A stretch of 64,000 nt of DNA from assembly GCF_011759505.1 (NCBI RefSeq), contig NZ_JAAOYO010000001.1, forward strand, positions 372,001 to 436,000, written 5' to 3'. Of the stretch, positions 14,985-23,282 are shown piece after piece; position 1 is the first letter of the stretch, and each line of letters starts with the position of its first letter. The notes below the pieces were generated by a model. The model was not told where the DNA came from and made no database searches. It worked only from the letters and a program-made list of their open reading frames with translations. The position numbers and the translations under genes are program-made. This DNA is from Curtobacterium salicis. Its GTDB lineage: Bacteria > Actinomycetota > Actinomycetes > Actinomycetales > Microbacteriaceae.

Positions 14985-15572
14985 TCAGAGCGCTGCGGCC
15001 GCGGGGCCGACCAGGTCCTGCACGGTCCGGCCGTCGGCACGCTCGCCGATCGCCGTGAAGGTCCATCCTGCTCCGGTGCGGGACACCTTCGCCATGACCA
15101 TCGCGGTGTGCTGGCCGGAGTCGGTCAGCTGGTAGCGGGCGACCTCGGGGGCGCCGGCGGTGGAGTCGTCGACCACGCGGCAGAACGCGTTCTGCACGTT
15201 GTCGAACGTCTGTCGGCTGTAGCTGCTGATCACGAACACGATCTGCTGCACGGCGCCGTGCACCGCGCTGAGGTCGATGCGGATGACCTCGTCGTCGCCG
15301 TCGCCCTCACCGGTGAGGTTGTCGCCGGTGTGCTGCGCCGAACCGTCCTTGCTGCGGAGCTGGTTGAACCAGACGTAGTCGACGGGCTGGCCGTCGGCGC
15401 CGAAGAAGACCGCGGAGGCGTCGAGGTCGACGTCCGCCGTCTTCTTCCCGCCGAACAGTCCGCGCTTCGTCGCCACGGCGTCCCACCCGAGACCGAGACG
15501 GACGCGCGTCAGTGCGCTGCCGTCGGTCTTCGTGAGCGAGAGCGCCTGGCCCTTCTGGAGGCTGAGACCCAT
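14985..15572 (-). CDS. terD: TerD-family protein (copy 4, with RGLFGGKK insertion)
   Basis: TerD protein of 195 residues. It has [14 protein letters not shown] at the N-terminus, LGLGWDAVA (about 27-35), then a family-specific insert [30 protein letters not shown] and the calcium loop [13 protein letters not shown]. The C-terminal third is more divergent and lacks the AVGQGY ending of the other copies. It belongs to the TerZ/CABP-like subgroup by the GLFGGKK segment. ATG at 15572 has GAAGGG nine bases upstream. It is the second gene of the operon, 43 bases after the TerC-like gene. Confidence 0.9.
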   Translation of the reverse strand: MGLSLQKGQALSLTKTDGSALTRVRLGLGWDAVATKRGLFGGKKTADVDLDASAVFFGADGQPVDYVWFNQLRSKDGSAQHTGDNLTGEGDGDDEVIRIDLSAVHGAVQQIVFVISSYSRQTFDNVQNAFCRVVDDSTAGAPEVARYQLTDSGQHTAMVMAKVSRTGAGWTFTAIGERADGRTVQDLVGPAAAAL

Positions 15573-15615
15573 TGTGGTGAACCCTTCGTCGGTGGTGCAG
15601 TCCTGGTCGCGACCG

Positions 15616-16746
15616 TCAGGAGGCGACGGCTGCGTGGTCGTCTGCCGGCTCGTGTTCGCCGGCCTTGCGCTTGTTGCGGACCACCGAGGAGATGAACGCG
15701 GCGAGGATGAAGACGACGCCGATGAGGCCGGTGACGACCTCGTTCACCTCGGTGGTGATCGTGACGAGCAGGATCGCCGCGAGTGCACCGATCGCCCAGT
15801 GCGCACCGTGGTCGAGGTACTCGAACTCGTCCAGCGTGCCCTGTCGGACCAGGAAGACGGTGAGAGACCGCACGAACAGTGCACCGATGAGGCCCAGACC
15901 GAGGGCGATGATGATGGGGTCCGCGGTGATCGCGAAGGCCCCGATCACGCCGTCGAACGAGAACGACGCGTCGATGACCTCGAGGTAGAGGAACAGCAGG
16001 AACGCGGCCTTGCCGGCGACGTTGCCGACGCGGCGCTTGTTGCTGATGCGGTTCGCCTCGGCGACCATCTCGCCGGTGCTCTCGAACGAGTTGCCGTCGT
16101 CCTCCGGGTCGTCGACGTCGAAGAGCCCGCCGAGCCCGGTGACGAGGAAGTACGTGACGAGGCCGGCGATGCCCGCGACGAGGACCGTCGACTGGTGGTC
16201 CCCGGCGGTGGTGCCGGCGACCGCCAGGAGGACGAGGGCGACGATGACGTTGACCATCGGGAGCTTCCCGATGAAGAGCAGCGGCCGTTCGAGCCAGCGC
16301 AGCCACAGGATGTCGCGCTCCTCGAACATGAAGTCGAGGAAGATCATCAGCAGGAACATGCCGCCGAAGGCAGCGATCTGCGGGTGCGCTTCGTGCAGCA
16401 GGTACGCGTACGTGCCGGGCTCGTCGATCGGGCCCTTCTCGAGCGCGAGCTGCACGGCCTCGACCGGGTTGAGCGATGCGGTGACGCCGACGATGAGCAG
16501 CGGGAAGAGCACGCGCATGCCGAAGACCGCGATGACGATGCCCACGGTGAGGAACATCTTCTGCCAGAACGGGTTCATCCGCTCGAGGATGCGGGCGTTG
16601 ACGACCGCGTTGTCGAAGCTGAGGCTGATCTCGAGCACGCCGAGGATCGCGGTGATGATGACCGCGCTCCAGCCGCCGTAGACCAGCGCGATGGCCAGTG
16701 CGAGCACGGTGATGGCCAGGGACCACCCGAAGGTCTTCAGGAACAC
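15616..16746 (-). CDS. TerC-like integral membrane protein (DUF475)
   Basis: Integral membrane protein of 376 residues with about eight hydrophobic segments. The TerC-type acidic membrane motifs are visible: LEISLSFDNAVVNA (about 38-51) and, in the second half, LEVIDASFSFDGVIGAF. The C-terminus is charged and cytoplasmic. DUF475 proteins are the TerC relatives that accompany terD in actinobacteria; roles in metal export or in a membrane-bound TerD complex are proposed, not proven. Start is GTG at 16746, with GGGGAG ten bases upstream; no ATG fits before the first membrane helix. It is the first gene of the ter operon, so the promoter should lie at 16747-16841. Confidence 0.9.
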   Translation of the reverse strand: MFLKTFGWSLAITVLALAIALVYGGWSAVIITAILGVLEISLSFDNAVVNARILERMNPFWQKMFLTVGIVIAVFGMRVLFPLLIVGVTASLNPVEAVQLALEKGPIDEPGTYAYLLHEAHPQIAAFGGMFLLMIFLDFMFEERDILWLRWLERPLLFIGKLPMVNVIVALVLLAVAGTTAGDHQSTVLVAGIAGLVTYFLVTGLGGLFDVDDPEDDGNSFESTGEMVAEANRISNKRRVGNVAGKAAFLLFLYLEVIDASFSFDGVIGAFAITADPIIIALGLGLIGALFVRSLTVFLVRQGTLDEFEYLDHGAHWAIGALAAILLVTITTEVNEVVTGLIGVVFILAAFISSVVRNKRKAGEHEPADDHAAVAS

Positions 16747-16775
16747 GTGCGCGGATCTCCCCTTGAGCGTGCGGT

Positions 16776-16790
16776 GCAGGCGGTGCCTGC
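16776..16790. promoter_or_regulatory. Palindrome GCAGGC-N3-GCCTGC upstream of ter operon
   Basis: A perfect 6+3+6 inverted repeat lies 30 bases before the GTG of the first ter gene, inside the only sizeable upstream spacer. It could be an operator or a small leader hairpin; no cognate regulator is encoded nearby. Confidence 0.35.
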
Positions 16791-16841
16791 GGTGCGGTCG
16801 TCGAGGGGACGGCGCGGTCCGGCCCTCCCCCGCTCGGAATG

Positions 16842-17600
16842 CTACATGCTCGGGGCCGAGTGCCGACGGGGCCAGCGACCGTCGGCGGTGAAGGACGGAT
16901 CGCGCTTGCCCCGCATGTACTCCTGGAAGGACGCGGCCTGTTCGGAGCACCACGCGACCTGCTTGCGGTGCAGCTCCTCGGCACTGATGCCGAGCTCGTC
17001 GGGGTACTTCAGGGCGATGGCCTGGGCGACCCGGCCCGCGGCGATCGCGTCCGCGCCGGCGTCGTGCGCGTCGTCGAGCTGCACCCCGTAGAGCTGCGAG
17101 GCGACCTCGAGCGTCCGCTTGCCCTTGCGGTAGGTGTCGAGCGCCTTGTCCATCACGAGCGGGTCGACCACGTTGCCGATCACGGGGGAGGCGATGCCGT
17201 GCCGCTTGGCCTCCCGGTCGAGCAGCGTCAGGTCGTACGGGGCGTTGTAGACCACCAGCGGGATGCCGCGGGCGAACACGGCCTCGACCGCGGCGACGAT
17301 CTCCGCCACGACCTCGCCGGCGGGTCGTCCCTCGGCCCGGGCACGCTCGGTCGTGATGCCGTGCACCGCGGCGGCCTGCTCCGGGATCTCGACGCCCGGG
17401 TCGGCGAGCCAGGCACCCTCGACGATCGAACGACCGGTCATGTCGATGAGCCCGACGTGTGCGCTGACGATCCGCGCGGTCTCGACGTCGATGCCCGTCG
17501 TCTCGAGGTCGAACACGCCGAGTGCGTGCCACCACGGTCGGCTGGTCAGGTCCTGCGGGGGCCGGGTCGCCGTGTCGAGCGCGGCAGCGGGGGAGGTCAC
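16842..17600 (-). CDS. DnaQ-like 3'-5' exonuclease (DEDDh)
   Basis: Exonuclease-domain protein of 252 residues resembling the proofreading subunit of DNA polymerase III. The DEDDh motifs are FDLETTGID (about 30-38, Exo I), NAPYDLTLL (about 118-126, Exo II) and HDAGADA (about 176-182, Exo III). The tail (about 215-252) is basic. Start is GTG at 17600, six bases after a TAGCCT hexamer. It lies nine bases downstream of treS on the same strand and may be transcribed both with treS and on its own. A role in replication proofreading or repair cannot be separated by sequence. Confidence 0.87.
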   Translation of the reverse strand: MTSPAAALDTATRPPQDLTSRPWWHALGVFDLETTGIDVETARIVSAHVGLIDMTGRSIVEGAWLADPGVEIPEQAAAVHGITTERARAEGRPAGEVVAEIVAAVEAVFARGIPLVVYNAPYDLTLLDREAKRHGIASPVIGNVVDPLVMDKALDTYRKGKRTLEVASQLYGVQLDDAHDAGADAIAAGRVAQAIALKYPDELGISAEELHRKQVAWCSEQAASFQEYMRGKRDPSFTADGRWPRRHSAPSM

Positions 17601-17606
17601 GCGGTC

Positions 17607-17612
17607 AGGCTA
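17607..17612 (-). promoter_or_regulatory. -10 hexamer TAGCCT containing the treS stop codon
   Basis: On the minus strand TAGCCT begins with the TAG stop codon of treS and ends six bases before the GTG of the exonuclease gene. It matches the leaderless promoter pattern of this window. Confidence 0.45.
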
Positions 17613-19364
17613 GCCAACGGCACCGACAGCCCCGCGAGGCGCGCTCGCGTTCTCCGGACCCCGGCCGACGTGCAGCCAGTAGAACGCCTGCGTGCCGAGG
17701 GTGAGGGTCACGGAGCCGTCGGCGTCGAAGGACGGGAAGGCACCGCCACCGAAGAGGTCGACGAGCGGCCGTCCGGCGTACTCGGGCGCGGTGATCGTGA
17801 CGGAGGTCGGGTTGTGCGCGAACGAGAACACGCAGAGCACGTCCTCGGCGCTCGGCCCGAACTGCTGGTCGGTGCCGGAACCCGCCCAGGACCGGACGAA
17901 CGCGAGCACGCTGTCGTTCGAGGTCTGCTGCACGGCGATCGACCCCATGCCGAACACCGGGTGCGCCTTCCGCACGTGGATGACGTTGCGGATCCAGTGC
18001 AGCAGGGACCGGGACTGCGCCAGCTGGGCTTCGACGTTCACCTGGGCGTAGTTGAACACCAGGGACTGGACGACCGGCAGGAACAGCTTGCCCGGGTCGG
18101 CGGACGAGAACCCGGCGTTGCGGTCCGGCGTCCACTGCATCGGCGTGCGGGACGAGTCGCGGTCCGGCAGCCAGATGTTGTCGCCCATCCCGATCTCGTC
18201 GCCGTAGTACAGGAACGGTGAGCCGGGCAGCGAGAACAGCAGCGCGTGCACGAGCTCCAGCTCGGCGCGGGAGTTGTCGAGCAGCGGCGCCAGACGACGT
18301 CGGATGCCGATGTTCGAGCGCATCCGCGGGTCGTAGCCGTACCAGCCGTACATCGCCTGCCGGTACTCCTCGCTCACCATCTCGAGCGTCAACTCGTCGT
18401 GGTTGCGGAGGAACACCCCCCAGGCGGCGGTCTCGGGGACGTCCAGCGTCTCGGAGAGGATCGCCTGCAGCTCCTTCGCGTGCTGGGCGCGGAGCGAGTA
18501 GAAGATGCGCGGCATCACGGGGAAGTCGAACGCCATGTGGCACTCGGGCTCCTCGTCCGTCCCGAGGAACGCAGCCGTCTCGCGGGGCCACTGGTTCGCC
18601 TCGGCGATGAGCACGCGCCCCGGGTACTCGTCGTCGACCATCGTGCGGAGCTTCTTGATCCACTCGTGCGTCTCCGGCTCGCCCTCGCCGTTGCCCTCCT
18701 CCGACTGGAACAGGTACGGGATCGCGTCGAGCCGCAGCCCGTCGACACCGAGGTCCAGCCAGTGCCGGACGACGTCGTAGACGGCCTCGACCACGGCCGG
18801 GTTCTCGTAGTTGAGGTCGGGCTGGTGGGAGAAGAACCGGTGGAAGAAGAACTGCCGACGGACGGGGTCGAAGGTCCAGTTCGACTCTTCGGTGTCGACG
18901 AAGATCACCCGGATGTTCGAGTACTCCTCGTCGGTGTCCCGCCACACGTAGAAGTCGCCGTAGGGCCCGTCCGGGTCCTCGCGCGACTGCTGGAACCACT
19001 CGTGCTGGTCGCTCGTGTGGTTGATGACCATGTCGATGACGATGCGCATGTTCCGTTCGTGCGCCTTCGTCACGAGCTCGCGGAACTCGTCGAGGGTGCC
19101 GAACTCGGGCAGGATCGCCTTGTAGTCGGAGATGTCGTAGCCACCGTCACGCAACGGTGAGCGGAAGAACGGCGGCAGCCAGAGCGCGTCGACGCCGAGC
19201 CACTGCAGGTAGTCGAGCCGGCTGATCAGGCCCTGCAGGTCGCCGGTGCCGTCACCGTTCGAGTCGACGAACGAGCGGATCATGCACTCGTAGAACACCG
19301 AGCGCTTGTACCAGAGCGGGTCGAGGGTCAGTCCGGGCTGCTGGATCGGGGCTGTGAAGGACAC
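17610..19364 (-). CDS. treS: Maltose alpha-D-glucosyltransferase (trehalose synthase) TreS
   Basis: GH13 enzyme of 584 residues that interconverts maltose and trehalose. The catalytic nucleophile is in GVDGLRLDAIPY, the acid/base Glu in IAEANQW, and the third acidic residue in FLRNHDE. YGDEIGMGDN, typical of TreS, is also present. Length and the N-terminal YKRSVFYECMIRSFVDSNGDG match the family. No maltokinase domain is fused. Start is GTG at 19364 with GAGGAG five bases before it; the open frame continues upstream but loses homology. TreS feeds the maltose-1-phosphate/alpha-glucan route or trehalose turnover together with GlgC and GlgA/GlgM. Confidence 0.95.
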   Translation of the reverse strand: MSFTAPIQQPGLTLDPLWYKRSVFYECMIRSFVDSNGDGTGDLQGLISRLDYLQWLGVDALWLPPFFRSPLRDGGYDISDYKAILPEFGTLDEFRELVTKAHERNMRIVIDMVINHTSDQHEWFQQSREDPDGPYGDFYVWRDTDEEYSNIRVIFVDTEESNWTFDPVRRQFFFHRFFSHQPDLNYENPAVVEAVYDVVRHWLDLGVDGLRLDAIPYLFQSEEGNGEGEPETHEWIKKLRTMVDDEYPGRVLIAEANQWPRETAAFLGTDEEPECHMAFDFPVMPRIFYSLRAQHAKELQAILSETLDVPETAAWGVFLRNHDELTLEMVSEEYRQAMYGWYGYDPRMRSNIGIRRRLAPLLDNSRAELELVHALLFSLPGSPFLYYGDEIGMGDNIWLPDRDSSRTPMQWTPDRNAGFSSADPGKLFLPVVQSLVFNYAQVNVEAQLAQSRSLLHWIRNVIHVRKAHPVFGMGSIAVQQTSNDSVLAFVRSWAGSGTDQQFGPSAEDVLCVFSFAHNPTSVTITAPEYAGRPLVDLFGGGAFPSFDADGSVTLTLGTQAFYWLHVGRGPENASAPRGAVGAVG

Positions 19365-19468
19365 CGTGCTCCTCGTCGGTCGTCGGCCTCTCCAGAGCAG
19401 GAGGGCCGCCCCGGACACGCTAGCCGCGCCACCCCCGACGCGCACACCGCGTCCGCGAGCGCGTTCCC

Positions 19469-19474
19469 TAGACT
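19469..19474 (+). promoter_or_regulatory. -10 hexamer TAGACT, leaderless promoter of hydrolase
   Basis: TAGACT ends seven bases before the ATG at 19482. Confidence 0.5.
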
Positions 19475-19481
19475 GGCGCGG

Positions 19482-20402
19482 ATGCAACCGCCCGTGCTGT
19501 CCCCGTACCAGTCGCTGATGGCGGCCACCCCCGTCGTGCACCGCACGGTCCAGGTCGCGGACCGCACCACGCACTTCTGGGAGTACGGCCCCGCTGCCGG
19601 CACGTCCGCCGGCACCCCGGCCACCGTGCTCGCCGTGCACGGCTTCCGTGGCGACCACCACGGCCTCGAGTCGATCGCCGCGCACCTGGTGGCCGGTCAC
19701 CCGAGCGGAGTCCGGGTGATCGTGCCGGACCTGCCCGGGTTCGGCGTGTCCGACCCGCTGCCGACGTCCGACCTCGACGGCTACGTGCACTGGCTCGAGG
19801 GCTTCCGGGCAGCACTCGGACTCGACCGCCGGACCGTCGTCCTCGGCCACTCGTTCGGCTCGATCGTCGTGTCGGCCGCTGTGGCCGCGGGGCTCGACAC
19901 CCGCCTGCTCGTCCTCGTGAACCCGATCGCCGCTCCGGCGCTGCAGGGTCCGCGCGCGGTCGGCACCGGCATCGCCATCGCCTACTACCGGCTCGGTGCC
20001 TGGCTCCCACGCCCGCTCGGACTGGGTCTGCTGCGGAACCGCGTGATCGTCCGGGCGATGAGCATCGCGATGCTGAAGTCCCGACGCCCCTCGCTCCGTC
20101 GGTGGGTGCACGACCAGCACGACCGCTACTTCTCGGCCTTCGCGAACCGCACGAGCGTGCTCGAGGCGTTCCGGACCTCCGTCACGCACGACGTCGCACA
20201 GTTCGCCGACCGCATCGCCGTGCCGGTCCTGCTCGTGGCTGCCGAGCACGACGACATCACGGCCGTGCCGGAGCAGCGCGCCCTGGCCGACCGGTTGGCC
20301 GACGCCGAGCTCGTCGTCGTCCCCGGGGTCGGACACCTCGTGCACTACGAGACCCCGGCCGCTGCCGCAGCCGCGGTCCTCCGACGGATGGCGACCTCGT
20401 GA
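19482..20402 (+). CDS. Alpha/beta-fold hydrolase
   Basis: Hydrolase of 306 residues. The oxyanion-hole strand is LAVHGFRGDHHG (about 47-58), the nucleophile elbow GHSFGS (about 120-125), the acidic residue lies in VAAEHDDI and the histidine in GVGHLVHYE near the C-terminus. It has no signal peptide, so it is cytoplasmic. The stop overlaps the GTG of the next glycosyltransferase gene by four bases, so they form a two-gene operon. The substrate is unknown; a role in glycolipid or polysaccharide metabolism is only suggested by the partner. Confidence 0.85.
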   Translation: MQPPVLSPYQSLMAATPVVHRTVQVADRTTHFWEYGPAAGTSAGTPATVLAVHGFRGDHHGLESIAAHLVAGHPSGVRVIVPDLPGFGVSDPLPTSDLDGYVHWLEGFRAALGLDRRTVVLGHSFGSIVVSAAVAAGLDTRLLVLVNPIAAPALQGPRAVGTGIAIAYYRLGAWLPRPLGLGLLRNRVIVRAMSIAMLKSRRPSLRRWVHDQHDRYFSAFANRTSVLEAFRTSVTHDVAQFADRIAVPVLLVAAEHDDITAVPEQRALADRLADAELVVVPGVGHLVHYETPAAAAAAVLRRMATS

Positions 20403-21487
20403 CCCGCCTCCGGATCGGCATCGACTGCCGGTACGTCCGCATCGGCCGACACGACGGGATCAGCCGGTTCACCGCCGGCATCGCCGCCCACCTGCCGGAC
20501 CGGCACGACCACGTGCTGCTCGTCTCCGACGAACGCCAGCTCGAGTCGCTCCCGTCCGGCCTCCCGTGGGAGCTCGTCCCGGCACCGACCGACGCGGGGG
20601 AGCCCCTGGTGGCTCGTCGGGTCAACCGTCTGGGTCTCGACGCCGTTTTCTCGCCGATGCAGACGATGGGTTCCCGCGGCCGCCGGTACGCCCTCGTGCT
20701 GACGTTGCACGACCTCATCTACTACCGGAACCGCACCCCGCCGCGGGAGTTCTCCTGGCCGCTCCGGCTGGGGTGGCGCGCGTTCCACCTCGCCTGGTGG
20801 CCGCAACGGCTGCTGCTCAACGGTGCCGACGGGGTCGTCACCGTGTCCGAGACGACGGCCGGGCTCATCACCGAGCACCGGCTGACCGACCGTCCGGTCA
20901 CGGTCGCGTACAACGCGGCTGACCCCGCCGAGCCCCGGGACCCCGACGCGCCCCGGCGGAAGACGCTCGTCTACATGGGCTCGTTCATGCCGTACAAGAA
21001 CGTCGAGACGCTCGCGGCCGCACTGCCCCTGCTCGGGCCCGACTGGACGCTGCGCTGCATGTCCCGCGTGTCGGATGCGGACCGGGACCGCCTCGCCCGA
21101 CTGGCACCGGCGGGAGCCGTCGTCTTCCACGACGGTGCGAGCGACGAGGAGTACCGCGCGGTGCTCCGGTCCGCGACCGCCCTGGCCACCGCCTCGTACG
21201 ACGAGGGCTTCGGGATCCCGCTGGTCGAGGCGATGGGGCTCGGGACCCCGGTCGTGGTCAGCGACATCCCGATCTTCCGCGAGATCGGTGGCGACGTCGC
21301 CGAGTACTTCGACCCGTCGTCGCCCTCCGCCGTCGCGGCTGCCGTCCGCCGACTGGAGGCACGGTGGGACGCCGCCTCGCGGGCGTCGGTCGCGCAGGCG
21401 GCCCGGTTCCGGTGGCAGGACTCGGCCGAACAGGTCGTCCGGGCCGTCGAGCGCGCCGTCGCGGACCGCTCGGCACGGCGCCGCTGA
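20399..21487 (+). CDS. Glycosyltransferase family 4
   Basis: GT-B glycosyltransferase of 362 residues. The N-terminal domain starts RIGIDCRYVRIGRHDGISR, followed by LTLHDLIYYRNR. The C-terminal donor domain has VYMGSFMPYKNVE and the EX7E motif in SYDEGFGIPLVEAMGLG (about 268-284). No transmembrane segment is visible, so it is cytoplasmic or peripheral. GTG at 20399 overlaps the upstream hydrolase stop as GTGA. Likely transfers a sugar to a cell-surface glycolipid or polysaccharide precursor; donor and acceptor are unknown. Confidence 0.85.
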   Translation: MTRLRIGIDCRYVRIGRHDGISRFTAGIAAHLPDRHDHVLLVSDERQLESLPSGLPWELVPAPTDAGEPLVARRVNRLGLDAVFSPMQTMGSRGRRYALVLTLHDLIYYRNRTPPREFSWPLRLGWRAFHLAWWPQRLLLNGADGVVTVSETTAGLITEHRLTDRPVTVAYNAADPAEPRDPDAPRRKTLVYMGSFMPYKNVETLAAALPLLGPDWTLRCMSRVSDADRDRLARLAPAGAVVFHDGASDEEYRAVLRSATALATASYDEGFGIPLVEAMGLGTPVVVSDIPIFREIGGDVAEYFDPSSPSAVAAAVRRLEARWDAASRASVAQAARFRWQDSAEQVVRAVERAVADRSARRR

Positions 21488-21529
21488 CACGTCCGGAGGC
21501 TCGTCAGGGCACGCGCGACGGTGTCCCGG

Positions 21530-22276
21530 TCAGGGGCCGAGCGTCTGCACGTGGACGCCGGGGAACGCGTCCTTCCCGACTGCCTCCGCGGCCGCCGCGA
21601 CCGCCGCGAGGGCGACCCCGACGCCAGGCGTCCGGACGATCACCTGCTGCCCCGACGGTTCGTCGGAGCGTCCGTCCGCCTCGTCCAGGAAGGTGCAGCG
21701 GACGGCGACGACGCCACCGATCGCCGCGAGCCGGTCGGCCATCCGGAGGCGGCGCTGGCTCGTCTCGGGCGAGTCGGACACGCCGACCCGGAGGACGCCG
21801 AGGTCGAGTTCCGCCCAGATGCGGACGCCCGAGCCCGAGGAGTCGGCGGCAACGTTGCTCAGTGCCGTGACGAGTGCCCGTCGGTCCTCGGCACCGAGGT
21901 CCCGTTCAGCGTGCACGACTGCGGTGACGTCGTACCCCGCGAACGAGGTCTTCTCCGTCCGTGCGCTGTCGACGCCGCTGACGCCGGGCAGGACCGACGC
22001 GGCGGCGACGAAGCGGCGACGATCGGCCTCGGGCTGCGGGAACACCCCTCCCACGCCACGCTGCACGCCGGACAGGATGACAGCGAGCACCACGACGAGC
22101 ACCACCGCGACCGCGACCACACCGACGACGACCGCGGTCCCGGCGCGCACGCGTTCGGGACGGGTCAAGGCCCTGGTGGCGGCGGTGTCCGGTCCGAACG
22201 CGGCATCGAGGTCGTCGTCGTCGTCCCACGGTCCGCGCCGGTCCGGTCCGTCGGTGTGCCGTCCAGCAGCGCTCAC
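21530..22276 (-). CDS. Single-pass membrane protein of unknown function
   Basis: Protein of 248 residues, not recognised. The N-terminal 42 residues are polar with an acidic DDDDDLD run, followed by one very hydrophobic helix (about 45-66, rich in Val and Ala). The extracytoplasmic part of about 180 residues has alternating beta/alpha character, including GYDVTAVVHAERDL and VRIWAELDLGVLRVGV. It has one cysteine and no lipobox. Start is GTG at 22276 with GAGGTGAC upstream. A TACGCT hexamer about 50 bases upstream on the minus strand (22327-22332) may be its promoter. It is convergent with the glycosyltransferase gene. Confidence 0.72.
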   Translation of the reverse strand: MSAAGRHTDGPDRRGPWDDDDDLDAAFGPDTAATRALTRPERVRAGTAVVVGVVAVAVVLVVVLAVILSGVQRGVGGVFPQPEADRRRFVAAASVLPGVSGVDSARTEKTSFAGYDVTAVVHAERDLGAEDRRALVTALSNVAADSSGSGVRIWAELDLGVLRVGVSDSPETSQRRLRMADRLAAIGGVVAVRCTFLDEADGRSDEPSGQQVIVRTPGVGVALAAVAAAAEAVGKDAFPGVHVQTLGP

Positions 22277-22378
22277 AGGGTCACCTCGCAGGGCGGGACC
22301 GTGCGTCGGACCGCGCCGTCCACCGGAGCGTAGTCCGCGCCCTGGTCGGACGCTCTCGGTCACGCTACGGTGGAGCCG

Positions 22379-22401
22379 GACGGGGGCACGTGCCTCCCGT
22401 C
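22379..22401. repeat. Near-perfect palindrome of the GACGGGAGGC family
   Basis: GACGGGGGCAC (22379-22389) abuts GTGCCTCCCGTC (22390-22401); only one base prevents perfect symmetry. It lies in the predicted leader of the small gene at 22415, just before its ribosome site, after a TACGGT hexamer (22366-22371). Confidence 0.55.
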
Positions 22402-22414
22402 GAACGGGGGAACC

Positions 22415-22633
22415 ATGATCGTCGCCGTCTTCATCGCCGTCATCGCCGTGATCGCGGCGGTCTGCGCCGCCATGGCGATCGCTGACCGCCGACGTGCCCG
22501 GGCACTCCGCGACCTGCCGGACACCGGCGTGCCGCACGGTTCCGGTGCGAGCGACCACGACCTCCGCGTCGCCGAGGCGCAGGCCGCACGGACCGCCGGT
22601 GGGACCGGCTACACGGGCGGATCCGGCATCTGA
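22415..22633 (+). CDS. Small membrane protein, unknown
   Basis: Protein of 72 residues. The first 24 residues form a hydrophobic helix (IVAVFIAVIAVIAAVCAAM) followed by a basic RRRARAL segment, so the C-terminal part should stay cytoplasmic. The rest is polar and glycine rich (TGGTGYTGGSGI at the end). ATG at 22415 is placed by a GGGGGAA ribosome site five bases upstream; an in-frame ATG at 22370 would add a non-hydrophobic extension and is less likely. No family recognised. Confidence 0.6.
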   Translation: MIVAVFIAVIAVIAAVCAAMAIADRRRARALRDLPDTGVPHGSGASDHDLRVAEAQAARTAGGTGYTGGSGI

Positions 22634-22643
22634 CCGGTCGCGG

Positions 22644-23282
22644 TCAGCCCCGGCGTTCCAGCGGGTTCTGGTACTCGAAGGCGTAGCGCCCCGGTGCGTC
22701 CGAGACGTCCTCGATGGGGTCGTCGGAGCGGACGAGCTCGGCGCGGAACCGCTCCGGGTCCCAGCGGAACGAGTGCACCGAACCGTTCCGGATCGGCACG
22801 GTCGAACGCTCGATGGTGCCCGGAGCCGCCGCGTCCACGACGGTCCGGATGACCGCGCCGTGGGTCGCGACGACGACCGACCCGGCGTCGAAGCGGACCG
22901 CGATCTCGGCGAGCGTCTCGGTGACCCGGTCGAGCAGGGCGGCGCGGGACTCGCGGCCCGGCACCGCGTCGTGCGGCCATCGTGCCTCGATCTCCGGGTG
23001 CGTGAGACCCTCGGCGTCGCCGTAGGAGCGTTCGCGGAGTCCGTCGTACGTCGACGGCTCGGGCAGGCCGAGTCGCGTCGCGATGATCGTGCCGGTCTCG
23101 AGCGCCCGGGACAGCGGCGAGGACACGACGGCGTCGAACCGCCGACGCGTCAGGAGCACGGCGGTCTCGGCAGCCTGGCGTCGTCCGGTCTCGTTGAGCG
23201 GCACGTCGGTCGACCCCTGGATGCGTCGTTGCCGGTTCCAGTCGGTCTCGCCGTGCCGGACCAGGTAGAGGAGCGTCGTCAC
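22644..23282 (-). CDS. Histidine phosphatase family protein (phosphoglycerate mutase-like)
   Basis: Branch-1 histidine phosphatase of 212 residues. The phosphohistidine motif is LVRHGETDWNRQ (about 6-17), the second arginine lies in SSPLSRALET, and the second histidine in VVATHGAVIR (about 141-150). The SxPLxRAxET signature is conserved. GTG at 23282 overlaps the sirtuin stop by four bases, so the two are co-translated. The family includes phosphoglycerate mutases and broad phosphatases; the GpmB/CobC-like length suggests a small-molecule phosphatase. The exact substrate cannot be told. Confidence 0.85.
   Translation of the reverse strand: MTTLLYLVRHGETDWNRQRRIQGSTDVPLNETGRRQAAETAVLLTRRRFDAVVSSPLSRALETGTIIATRLGLPEPSTYDGLRERSYGDAEGLTHPEIEARWPHDAVPGRESRAALLDRVTETLAEIAVRFDAGSVVVATHGAVIRTVVDAAAPGTIERSTVPIRNGSVHSFRWDPERFRAELVRSDDPIEDVSDAPGRYAFEYQNPLERRG

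Noticed and set aside
17610-20345. treS extended by more than 300 codons upstream to 20345
   Set aside because: The extension runs antisense through the alpha/beta hydrolase gene and has no homology; the GTG at 19364 has a ribosome site and gives the normal TreS N-terminus.
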